A stretch of DNA of 64,000 bases from assembly GCA_021234155.1 (NCBI GenBank), contig JAJEKV010000020.1, forward strand, positions 18,339,018 to 18,403,017, given 5' to 3'. Below are positions 14,431 to 23,859 of the stretch, in pieces. The position numbers were made by a program, and so were the translations under genes. Numbering within the stretch: position 1 is the stretch's first letter; each line of letters starts with the position of its first letter. The notes beneath the pieces were generated by a model. The model was given only the letters and a program-made list of their open reading frames with translations. It searched no databases and was not told the DNA's origin. The stretch comes from Isoetes taiwanensis. Taxonomy: Eukaryota; Streptophyta; Lycopodiopsida; Isoetales; Isoetaceae.

Positions 14431-15456
14431 TGTGACGTTCCACGTATTTATACGTCTTTTTAAGTATAAATACGTGACACGTCACTATGAATAATTAATG
14501 GCACATTAATTATTCATAAGCTAAGGTTAGCTATGTTAATAATTAAATTATAAAGGTGGAAACCTAACCTAACCCTAATTCGAATTTAAGGCTTAATCTA
14601 ATATTAAAAGGGCCTAAACTACCAAATTAGTTAATGTTAGCCAACCCGGAGCTGCCACCTGGCCCAAATCGACTGGGCAAGGCAGGGTTCCCATTTTGGA
14701 CACCCAAATTAGGGCTTTTGTGCCCCAATTCGAATTAGGAGCAATTGGAGATGGAGGAGGAGGAGCAGCAGCCAGGCACCCTTCAGCAAATCGAGATGGA
14801 GCCATCCCAAGCCCGATTCGGCCGGTTAGTCAGTAGCTTAGCTGTGTTATTCGTAGGGTAGCCCTGTTGGGCACTTATTGTGTGTATTTCTTCTGTTTCT
14901 CTGTGTTCTCTATGCTTTACCTGTAGGAACTAACCCTTGATTGCAAAGGTGAGTTCTCCTTATCTCTGATTCTGTACTTGCTCTTAAATGATGGATTGAT
15001 AGTTCTTTGCATAGTATTACTCTTGAAATGGGGGAATTACGGGGGGTAGAGACCTCTGAGCCCATGTATTGTAGTATGCATTATCCCATTAGATGCGGCC
15101 TGTGTACAAGAGACCACCGAGTCGTGGATGCTATGGAGTGACTTAGCACCAAACAAGGGACACAGTGGTGAAGTGGGGGTGGGGTCTTGCACGAACATTA
15201 ATAGCATGATTGGACTCATCTGCAAAGTGTGCACAGGAGGGGCGGATGGAGTGGACAACCCTAGCCGATGTTCTATGCCAGCCAACGCCAAAGTTATACC
15301 TCATGCGTTGATCTCTTGAGACCGAAGCCGTCGGGTCCATCCTCACAGAGTGCAATGGGGTAGAACCTGGGGTTTGGGGTGTTTTCCTTAGGATTAGATG
15401 CATATTCTTTGCCGTCTGTACTTGGATGGATGTGCCACCCTTCGTGGTGGTTATTC
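14431..15456 (+). mobile_element. 5' part of an LTR (element X), cut at a (TA)n tract
   Basis: It starts TGTGACGTTCCACGTATTTATACG, the LTR start also seen at 63711. Later parts (15225-15265, 15405-15450) match the Y LTR around 1580-1625 and 1750-1800. The LTR stops at the TA tract at 15457. The next Y-like LTR sequence in the window is at 59811, which fits collinearly as the missing 3' part. After the first 55 bp it does not align with the visible 3' LTR at 63711, so both may not belong to one element. Confidence 0.7.
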
Positions 15457-15480
15457 ATATATATATGTATATATATATAT
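15457..15480. repeat. (TA)n tract, left border of the 44-kb insert
   Basis: A near-perfect TA run with one G. It separates the LTR fragment from the pseudo-LTR of PLE-1, and in PLE-1 orientation it is the 3' tail of the element. Confidence 0.9.
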
Positions 15481-16658
15481 GCCATTTCCTAGCAACCTCC
15501 CTGAACGGGGTCTATATGATAACTAGTAATGCAAAATCTTACCTTGAGAAAGAGAATTATATCTTCTTTGGATCTTAGAATAAAGTCCCCATCCATTTAA
15601 ATGGCATACAAGCACCATATTCAAAGTAAAATATTATAATAATAAAGCATGTCCGTGATTTGATCTACTCTTAAATTTTATCATCCCAGTATCCGGTGGG
15701 AAAAGCTAACCCGCCACCATCCAAACCAAAAACATGTGTTAGAACGGATGCATGGAATGGGAAAGACAGGTGTCAGTGCTTTTTATGAAACCCCCCTTGT
15801 TATCGGTGTCATGGATATCTAAGAGTTTATTTAAGGTAGTCTTATTGGACCATGCTAAATTATGCCTTCAATGTACAATCCCACCATGTTAATGCTATGC
15901 AGCATAATGTGTCATAAAAAACCAGTTAGTGATCCAGCTCAATCACAGTTCAATAAACGTTTTAACTCATTACCATCACATTCTTCTAAAACACTTATCT
16001 AAATGCATCAACCAAGGTGTTAATTTACAAATAGCCATAGACTTAATTTTTACATTAATGCTTTTTTTCTTTTATTACTGTTTAACAAGCCATGTCTCAG
16101 AACGTTCTGATCAACAGTAAGCTTCACAAGTAATATCCAGCATTGAGAAGTTCCATCAAGCCTAAATTCTAACCCCTTGGATTAATATACCTCCTTCCAT
16201 GAAATTCATACCATTTCATGCAGTATTCCATAACCTCTAGTCAATCCATTAAAACCACTATGTCTAACCTGATTGTCGTCTAGGAGAGGTTCAAGATCCT
16301 CTTCAATTTCCATGTAACTTGAATCTCCTATTTCTTCAGGCCCGTGTTCCATTAGTTTAAGCTCCTTATGCTGTTAAGAATCCGATTAGCCTGTATATGG
16401 TCTTATCTATTCCTAAGAAATGCCACAAATACTTCCACAACAGACCCATTAACATAAATTCATATAAAGTAAGAGGAATCTTACATAATCCTTAAGGACT
16501 AATTTTCCATGAGATGCTCCAAAGCTCCGATTATATTGCCAGCACCTGGATAGCGCAACTATAAATGCAGAGATCATGTATCAGAAATGGTTAGATTCAA
16601 GAACATGTGTTCCATAATCCACCATTTAACATTTCGAACCTGCAGGTCGATGCCTATT
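15481..16658 (-). repeat. Pseudo-LTR G1 (3' copy of PLE-1)
   Basis: A direct repeat, nearly identical to 21129-22308 over about 1.18 kb, with a 3'-terminal partial third copy at 41428-42330. Differences include a T-run of different length near 16070. It contains no long ORF; it appears to hold intron 1 and downstream leader of the PLE-1 transcript. Confidence 0.85.
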
Positions 16659-16795
16659 CTGCACAAATCTTGAAGCCCAGAACTTTTTCGGTTCAGGAAT
16701 CCAGATAATGCCTCGGATTTTGAGCTAGAAGACCCACCGGCCGACCTCATGAATCCATCCCTTAGAAAATCGGCCATGTCTCCATATTCCGACAT
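16640..16795 (-). CDS. PLE-1 candidate exon 1 (52 codons) in the 3' pseudo-LTR
   Basis: An ATG at 16795 opens 52 codons ending GAC CTG CAG followed by GTTCG, a possible splice donor, in phase 0. The peptide starts MSEYGDMADFLRDGF and has a Ser-rich middle. About 80 bases further on, the intron-like sequence reaches TGCATTTATAG, a plausible acceptor; a further 19 in-frame codons end at TAG (about 16500). In the upstream repeat G2 this exon is cut short at 22308. About 100-200 bp upstream of the ATG are TATA-like sequences, so this may be the promoter-proximal exon of the next unit in a tandem. Function unknown. Confidence 0.4.
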
Positions 16796-16996
16796 GCATA
16801 AATAATCCTATGTCGGTTTTTTCCTCTTTTGGTCCGAATCACAGGTCTTTGCCATGTGGCAAACCATACATGACATAAATTGAGAAGATTTGTATTTTAT
16901 CTAAACCCTATACCATATACTAGGAACTTATAAGAGAGCTTGTAATTTACAGCCGGCCTTGCATAAAAAAATCTCATCCTCCATCTCTAAATAGGC

Positions 16997-19119
16997 CTAA
17001 ATGCTTATGCCGATAAGCTTCTCCCTGAGAATCTCTTTATAGTTTTCATATTTTGCTATAGAAGCACCAGGTACATTTGCATTTTGAATCACTTTTGTAA
17101 TAATATTGATCAGCCTTTGTACAGAAAACCCATTATTTTTAAAGACCCAGATCGTCTTTTGTATTTCCTCCAGGAATTCCTCAGGACGCTTACATAAATA
17201 CAACAATAATATCACCTGAGGAATCATAAGATTATAGCATTGGCTAATTTTTCTGTTTGATGCCAACTGTATGTATTGGTTAAATGGGAACTGAAGCAAC
17301 CTCCTCTTATCAAATTTTGTAGTAATATAAGATCCATGAACCTGGTCAATGACCTGCACATGCATGTTCAGGAAATTACATCTTGGCAGACCCAAATCGT
17401 ATTGGGGCAATATTTGAGGAGATTCTTCCTTTTTTATCTCTAAAAATTCCAAAGGGTAAATCCAGTAAGGGTTATCAGAATTCCTAGGCTGTCTTGGATC
17501 AACGAATAAATCCATTAGTGGATTATTAAATATGCTTAGATCATCCATGTATCTAAATGCATCCTTGAACAAACTGAGATATTGAACTTTTCCCAATTTT
17601 ACCAACCTCTTAATGAAGTTAACTTCATAGAACATGAGATAAATATTACACCATAGTGGTGAACACGAAAATCCCATTGGGATGCCTCTTATTTGCCTCC
17701 ATACTCTGTCTCCAACTTGAACATAACAATTAGTGAGTAAATAATTGTTTATAGCAATCAGTTCCTCAAGGGTTATCTCAAAGCAATTATTGGAATTTGG
17801 AAATCTAGTTCTCCATGTAAATTTATACGATGAAGCTTTCCAAAACCCAATTAACCTCTGAGGATGCTTCATTTCATATACTTTTAAGAACAACTTTTCA
17901 CATATTGTGGTGATCCCATCCTCGCCAAATAACGGTATTGTTTCATAGCATCTTGTGATGTCTGCTACCCACGTATGGTGTATTTTCTCCGGTACGTTGA
18001 TAGCTAGATCGATCGTAGAATCTATCCACCATAAAGATCTAGTATTTGTACCCAGAAATCTTTTAACAGTAGTGTCCACTTGGTGGCTCAGCTCATTGAA
18101 TGTAGGTATGAGTGATTTGATAGCTTCCGTAATAAGGCAAGCCATATCCGAAAATATACAATCAGATGCATTAGTCTGCCATCTAAACTTATTTTTGTGG
18201 GCTTTAAACGTCCCCATTAAATAAGGTAAGCCCAAGTCTCCAATCCTAACATTCTTAGCAATATATTTCATGTCTTGACGACACTTATCATTTATTACTA
18301 GTGGTGACTTTGGGAATCCATCTTCATCTACAGATAATTCAAAGTCAGGGCTACCAACTCTGTTCAAGGCCAATTTTCTTATGTAATTCTTACAAATGAA
18401 TACCGGTGTATTTTCAGCTTTATCAGCTCCAGATATAAATAAATGTTGTTGGATCCATCTCTTTTCCATAGTTGAATCATATGCCCTTGATTTTATAGGG
18501 ATTCGAATTCTTTTTCTTTTATTCAAGCTACCCTCTTGTACCAGCAGCTTGATCTTCCATTTGATAAAACCCATGGACCTTTCAGTCATAAGTGGACATA
18601 TTTTGCCAACCTTATTTTCCAAATACAAAATAGTTTGCTCCCATGCCTTGAGTACTTCAATAATAACCATGCCTTTATTAGGATTTTTTAGGGGGATATG
18701 GTTCAAGCCATATTTTATTTCATCCCTAGAATGTAAGCAAATATTTGTGGAGAGGGTTATGACATGTTCATCCCCATCTTCACCTCTTTTCAGGAAAGGT
18801 TTAAACCAAATAATATCCGACAGTGGCATCTCATATTATCAAAGCATGCAAAATTGCAAAATGTGTCCCTCGGCTTATACCATGATGATTTTACATTAGG
18901 AAGGTATTTCCAGCCATAAACAATATCATCTAATAGTGTAGGGTCATGAAGATTTAAAATCTGACTGCAACATATAGCAAATAATCTCTTCAAGTTCACT
19001 AGTTCAAAGATTCTATTGACATACAATAGGTGTATGTAAATGAATCTCATAGGATTATCTTTAACCACTTTCATGCGACCCATATAGGGAATAAGAGATT
19101 TAGACACAACATGTGTATC
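16997..19119 (-). CDS. Reverse transcriptase of PLE-1 (two frames, -1 shift)
   Basis: A Penelope-like RT. Counting from the Met at 18829 (610 residues): GADKAENTPVFIC at 134-146, LPYLMGTFKAHK at 201-212, the first catalytic Asp in VADITRCYETIP at 288-299, GIPMGFSCSPLWCN at 382-395, and the catalytic YMDD at 427-430, followed by a thumb-like region ending in FDKRR and SNRKISQCYN. The N-terminal part (19119-18793, including MRCHCR) is in the other frame, opening after an acceptor TTTTTCAAAAATTGCAG. The two frames join by a -1 shift at T TTA AAC (18805-18799). No GIY-YIG endonuclease follows. The PLE-2 RT is a homologue with no frame break. All catalytic residues are present. Confidence 0.88.
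18799..18805 (-). promoter_or_regulatory. Candidate -1 ribosomal frameshift site (T TTA AAC) in PLE-1 RT
   Basis: The heptamer lies in the upstream reading frame as T TTA AAC, a canonical X XXY YYZ slippery site, two codons before that frame's TGA. Slipping back by one continues with CCT TTC CTG AAA, exactly the long RT frame. Alignment length to the uninterrupted PLE-2 RT stays within about 2 residues. No clear downstream pseudoknot was established by eye. It could also be a chance site at an indel in a decaying copy. Confidence 0.45.
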
Positions 19120-19203
19120 CTGCAATTTTTGAAAAAGGTTTCTGTTATATAGATAAAAGTGCGTCCATACAAAAGATCACTATTTACATAGATATTTTAT
19201 TAA

Positions 19204-19340
19204 GTTGCAATAGCAAAACCCAAGTTCTTCCAGAAGGAAGTGTCTACTTCCTCAACAAGCAAGTTGTAAGAGCCATAGACCTTTAGACGTGTCAACCAAA
19301 ATCTCCAACCAACATCCTTCACAGCATTTAGTTTTTCCAT
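19204..19340 (-). CDS. Small ORF overlapping the end of PLE-1 ORF1 (about 46 aa)
   Basis: An ATG inside the last ORF1 codons (CAATGG) opens a frame that begins MEKLNAVKDVGWRFWL and ends GFAIAT just before AATAAA. It sits between ORF1 and the RT splice acceptor. The PLE-2 gap between ORF1 and RT does not obviously conserve it. It may be chance, or a remnant of an ORF1 C-terminus in another frame. Confidence 0.25.
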
Positions 19341-20983
19341 TGATAATTCAAATTTCTGGGCCTCAAAGGTGAAGGACCATCATATGCTTGCTGTACTTGA
19401 GTAGGTGTATTTCCCACCACTTCAATAGAAGCAGATGATGAACTACCAGCCCCTGGTCTGCCTCTTCCTCTAGTATGCTGTATATGTGGTGGTCTACCTC
19501 CTCTGTTAGATTGATCCCCTCTTCCAGAGGCGTGATTTCCTCTTCCACGATATCCTCCTCTATTAGGCGGTACAAATGAACCTCCTCCCCTGTAATTCCA
19601 ACTATTACCTCTGGCTCTCCCTCTATTGCTCTGTCTACCTCCTCCTCTATTTCTCTTTGAAGGCGAAGATAAGTTCGGATTAAAGTCCCTTGATCGCTTT
19701 TGCATAACAGGCGTATTAACCTCAGAGAAACTGGCGGGTTTTATCAACCTTTCAATATATTTTAGACCAACCTCATTATTGCTTTGGCCAAATAGCACAG
19801 CTTCAGGATTTGTAACATATTCCAAAACACCTTCCATCATAAATTTCCTCACAAAATGGAATACTAGGCACTGCTGAATAATAGCTTCAATTGCTGGATT
19901 ACTAGTCCAATTAATGAATTGGCTCCATCTGGAAATAACTGATTCACCCTTAAAAAATTGTTCCACATGATTCATCATATACCATATTATGTGATCAAAC
20001 CATACCACACCTTTATATGGACATGAATTTTGTGGATGTGGGCATCTACAATATGGTCTTTTCCAGTTGGGCCATCTGAACTCATATTCCTTGGCTTTCC
20101 CTCTATTTTTTCCCGTAGGTATTTCTCTTTTTGTGAGGGCCAACATAGATTCAGCAGGACACTTATTAGGGTCAAACATAGCTAGGGTATATTTGGAAAT
20201 AGGTGTTTCTCTATCAAAAATAGTAGTACCCTTACGCGCAAAATTTGCATACTTATCCATCCATATAGACGGTGTGGAATTCTCATCCTCTATTCCTCCC
20301 AAATAATAATAAGCCTCAACTGGTATTGGGGCTAATATGTTGAAAGAATAGAGCTTCCACGGTTTATGGTCCTTTTCTGCAGCCCATTGCTCAACCAATC
20401 TCCTGGGTACCACTGGCGTAGGGTATCTTTTGAAAAACAGATAGTGATTATTCTGTTTGTTTATCTGTTCATCAGCAAATTCTCTGGAAATAGCCTGTGC
20501 TTCTGCATCAAGCTTAATCCCCTTTAACTTTGGATTCAAACCATCTGATGTAAGTTGCGCAGCGCTATCAGGTTGCTCATCATCTCTATAATACATCAAT
20601 GGATAGTTCTCCCCATTAGAGAGTTTTTGCTCCTTAAATTTTTCTAATACTCTCATGCATCTATCAATCTCAACCTGGTCCTCTTCTACGATTTGTGATA
20701 ACTGGGTTTCAAATGTCTTCAATAATTGAAGAACATTTTCACCATTACGATATGCATAGAAGAGTTTGAACCAGTGTGATGTATCTAGAACACTCAGTAA
20801 AGAGAAATCATTTTCATCCAGATTATTCTCTCTATTCAGGATAAAGTCATGCAAACCTGGAGCATCAGCTATCAATACCATGATGGTTTGTATCACAGGG
20901 CTAGGGATCCATAAATTCTCGCCATATCCAATATTCTTCAGTTCTGGAAACCAGTCAGCTCTTACTTCACCATCTTCTGGAAT
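19328..20983 (-). CDS. ORF1 of PLE-1: nucleocapsid-like protein with RGG tail (552 aa exon)
   Basis: A single open exon; the first Met is at 20896, but the frame opens 29 codons earlier directly after a splice acceptor (TTTCTTGCTTAG), and those codons (WFPELKNIGYG) are conserved in PLE-2 and PLE-3. The N-terminal half is helical in character. A central segment has Cys and His (RPYCRCPHPQNSCPYKG), then WFDHIIWYMMN, matched in PLE-2 by KCKCDK and WLDHAIWYLMN. The C-terminal 110 residues are RGG/RG-rich, as in RNA-binding proteins. The likely role is RNA binding or packaging of the element, comparable to gag or L1 ORF1. I do not recognise a named family; a distant relation to an RNA-virus nucleoprotein cannot be excluded. 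Confidence 0.8.
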   Translation of the reverse strand: MPEDGEVRADWFPELKNIGYGENLWIPSPVIQTIMVLIADAPGLHDFILNRENNLDENDFSLLSVLDTSHWFKLFYAYRNGENVLQLLKTFETQLSQIVEEDQVEIDRCMRVLEKFKEQKLSNGENYPLMYYRDDEQPDSAAQLTSDGLNPKLKGIKLDAEAQAISREFADEQINKQNNHYLFFKRYPTPVVPRRLVEQWAAEKDHKPWKLYSFNILAPIPVEAYYYLGGIEDENSTPSIWMDKYANFARKGTTIFDRETPISKYTLAMFDPNKCPAESMLALTKREIPTGKNRGKAKEYEFRWPNWKRPYCRCPHPQNSCPYKGVVWFDHIIWYMMNHVEQFFKGESVISRWSQFINWTSNPAIEAIIQQCLVFHFVRKFMMEGVLEYVTNPEAVLFGQSNNEVGLKYIERLIKPASFSEVNTPVMQKRSRDFNPNLSSPSKRNRGGGRQSNRGRARGNSWNYRGGGSFVPPNRGGYRGRGNHASGRGDQSNRGGRPPHIQHTRGRGRPGAGSSSSASIEVVGNTPTQVQQAYDGPSPLRPRNLNYQWKN

Positions 20984-21111
20984 CTAAGCAAGAAACCAGT
21001 AAATTAGATATAAATCTCACTCCAAAGTCATGCAAATATCTAGCTTATATAGACAATGCCATAGATAATTGTAATCTTAAGGCATTAGGTGGTAACCATT
21101 CAGGTCAAATT

Positions 21112-21128
21112 TATATGTATATATATAT
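21112..21128. repeat. (TA)n tract between PLE-1 body and pseudo-LTR G2
   Basis: A short TA run with one G, immediately adjoining the GCCATTTCCTAG end of the repeat, as at 15480 and 41427. Confidence 0.85.
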
Positions 21129-22308
21129 GCCATTTCCTAGCAACCTCCCTGAACGGGGTCTATATGATAACTAGTAATGCAAAATCTTACCTTGAGAAAG
21201 AGAATTATATCTTACTGGATCTTAGAATAAAGTCCCCATCCATTTAAATGGCATACAAGCACCATATTCAAAGTAAAATATTATAATAATAAAGCATGTC
21301 CGTGATTTGATCTACTCTTAAATTTTATCATCCCGTATCCAGGTGGGAAAAGCTAACCTGCCACCATCCAAACCAAAAAACATGTGTTAGAACAGATGCA
21401 TGGAATGGGAAGACAGGTGTCAGTGCTTTTTATGAAACCCCCCTTGTTATCGGTGTCATGGATATCTAAGAGTTTATTTAAGGTAGTCTTATTGGACCAT
21501 GCTAAATTATGCCTTCAATGTACAATCCCACCATGTTAATGCTATGCAGCATAATGTGTCATAAAAAACCAGTTAGTGATCCAGCTCAATCACAGTTCAA
21601 TAAACGTTTTAACTCATTACCATCACATTCTTCTAAAACACTTATCTAAATGCATCAACCAAGGTGTTAATTTACAAATAGCCATAGACTTAATTTTTAC
21701 ATTAATGCTTTTTTTTTTCTTTTTTTTATTGTTTAACAAGCCATGTCTCAGAACGTTCTGATCAACAGTAAGCTTCACAAGTAATATCCAGCATTGAGAA
21801 GTTCCATCAAGCCTAAATTCTAACCCCTTGGATTAATATACCTCCTTCCATGAAATTCATACCATTTCATGCAGTATTCCATAACCTCTAGTCAATCCAT
21901 TAAAACCACTATGTCTAACCTGATTGTCGTCTAGGAGAGGTTCAAGATCCTCTTCAATTTCCATGTAACTTGAATCTCCTATTTCTTCAGGCCCGTGTTC
22001 CATTAGTTTAAGCTCCTTATGCTGTTAAGAATCCGATTAGCCTGTATATGGTCTTATCTATTCCTAAGAAATGCCACAAATACTTCCACAACAGACCCAT
22101 TAACATAAATTCATATAAAGTAAGAGGAATCTTACATAATCCTTAAGGACTAATTTTCCATGAGATGCTCCAAAGCTCCGATTATATTGCCAGCACCTGG
22201 ATAGCGCAACTATAAATGCAGAGATCATGTATCAGAAATGGTTAGATTCAAGAACATGTGTTCCATAATCCACCATTTAACATTTCGAACCTGCAGGTCG
22301 ATGCCTAT
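21129..22308 (-). repeat. Pseudo-LTR G2 (5' copy of PLE-1)
   Basis: Nearly identical to 15481-16658. It stops at GATGCCTATAT inside exon 1 and abuts an A-family element. Many details are shared with the partial copy at 41428 rather than with G1 (for example CCCGTATCCAGGTGGG), so G2 and G3 are closer to each other. Confidence 0.85.
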
Positions 22309-23839
22309 ATACACAAGTGGTTCTACTATGAGGGACTGCACAAATTCGACCGGAAGCCAATGCAAAGTCATTCAATGAAGATTCTATAAGCATTCCCCTA
22401 GATTCTTTATGATTCTATGAAGATTTCCCTAGATTCTCAAAGACTTTATGAAGATTCCCTTATATCTCCTATGTTCACAAAGATTCTTTTTAGATTCTCC
22501 TAGATTTCCAAAGATTATGCCAAGATTCCTCAAGATTCTATGTAGATTCTCCAAGATTTTATGAAGATTCCTCTAAATTTCCTTATATTTCCCTAGATTC
22601 AGAGAAGTTCTCTTGATATTCCCCAAGATTTTATGTAATTCTATTGAATTCTCCAAGATTTGATGAAGATTCTCCGAGATTCCTTTAGATTATAGGAAAA
22701 TTCTCCATGATTCTCCAAAATTCTATCATGATTTCACTAGATTCTCAAAGCTTTTAGAAAGATTCCCTTAGACTCCCAAAGATTCTCTTAAGATTCATCT
22801 AGATTCTCTAAGATCCTATGAAGATTCCCTTAGACTCTACATGATTCCATCAAGATTCCTCTAGATTCTTAAAGGTTCTATGAAGATTCCCTTGGATTCC
22901 CTTAATTTCCCAAAGATTCTCTCGTGATTCCTAAAGGTTCCCTTCGATTTTCCAAAGATTCTCTTGAGATTCCCGTTGATTCCCAAAGATTCTCTTAAGA
23001 TTCCCATAATGATTACTCTAGATTCTCCAAGATTGCATCAAGATTCCTCTAGATTCTCTATGTACTTATAAAGATTCCCTTAGATTCCCTCAGATTCCTA
23101 TAGATTCCATTTAGATTCCCAAGATTCTTTTGAAATTCCTCTAGGTTCTCTAAGATCTCTGATGATTCCCCAGATTCCTATAAATTACCATGAATTTCGT
23201 AAAATTCTAAGGTTCCAAAAAGATTCTTAGTGTTCGATCACGTTGGCTGCAACTGCGACGAAATAGTGCCAAAGCACCACTCATTGGAAAGCTCTCGACG
23301 AGAGGAATCCAATGGCGTTGGTCCCAGCTTCATCCGACCCCTCTACCGCAAGCTACGTGCCTTTGAAGGCGATTAAACAAAAGGAATCTTCCTAGAAAGT
23401 CTAATCATAAATGTTTTGCCACCTCATCATTTTTTTTATTAATGAGGGTGACACTTTTTTATTAATGAGGGTGACACCTCACCTCCTTTTTAAAAAAAAT
23501 CAATTTAATATTAAAAAGGTAATGGCTAGGATTTATGCTCACCTTTTGATCTAACGGTTAAGATCTGCTACATCAAAGTCACTTTAAGGGACTTTCCTTG
23601 CACCTTCCTTACAAAAAATCAAGGGCTAGGATTTATCCTCCCCCTTTGATCCAACGGTCCGGGGATGTGGTGCATGCCTCCATGCATGCCCATAAGGAAT
23701 GGATGGCCGTGATGCTGCCACCTCACTGGCCCCACCTTAAACGGACGGCATCCGGGCATGTATGAATCAAACACATTATATAGAAAAGTTTCATGATATA
23801 CCTTTATATATATAACTGATATATATATATATATATATA
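22309..23839 (+). mobile_element. A1: TA-flanked non-autonomous element with GATTC-type repeat array
   Basis: The 5' end (CACAAGTGGTTCTACTATGAGG) is a variant of the A-family terminus. The interior 22370-23230 is a degenerate array of 12-20-bp units such as GATTCTCCTAGATTC and AAGATTCCCTTAGATT. The 3' region (23230-23839) matches 59085-59690 in A4 and ends TATATATAACTGATATATATA. No ORF and no clear terminal inverted repeat. The class is uncertain. Confidence 0.7.
22370..23230. repeat. Degenerate GATTC minisatellite, A1
   Basis: Roughly 860 bp made almost wholly of variants of AGATTCyyyyAGATTC. It is closely related to 58000-59090 in A4 and to shorter stretches at 24700-24860, 52080-52350 and, inverted, 32560-33340. 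Confidence 0.9.
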
Positions 23840-23859
23840 CAAGTATTTGTACTATGAGG

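Larger units (their letters stand above)
1..14446. repeat. Large imperfect inverted repeat (palindrome), arms 1-5292 and 9168-14446
   Basis: Position 1 pairs with 14446, and the reverse complement stays collinear until about 5292/9168, where the arms part at TTGGCGTGAC. Arms are about 5.28 kb, with many small indels and substitutions, so the duplication is not very recent. Each arm holds the same parts in mirror order: 426 bp of flank, a 1584-bp LTR, a primer-binding site and about 3.3 kb of degenerate internal DNA. The left arm starts at the window edge and its first 16 bases mirror the start of the LTR at 14431, so the palindrome probably continues to the left of the window. The spacer is 5293-9167. 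Confidence 0.93.
15481..22308 (-). mobile_element. PLE-1: Penelope-like retroelement with pseudo-LTRs, ORF1 and RT
   Basis: Direct repeats G1 (15481-16658) and G2 (21129-22308) flank a body with ORF1 (20983-19328) and RT (19119-16997) on the minus strand. Each repeat ends, in element orientation, in (TA)n (21128-21112 and 15480-15457). The upstream copy G2 stops inside exon 1, as if 5'-truncated; the downstream copy continues into a full exon 1 and a leader (to about 16996). This is the organisation expected of a Penelope-like element with pseudo-LTRs. No GIY-YIG domain follows the RT. Assigning the direct repeats as pseudo-LTRs is inference. Confidence 0.72.

Noticed and set aside
15929-16120. 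63-aa ORF found three times (15929, 21576, 41875)
   Set aside because: It lies on the strand opposite to the element, in pseudo-LTR G, and is broken by a T-run length change in one copy.
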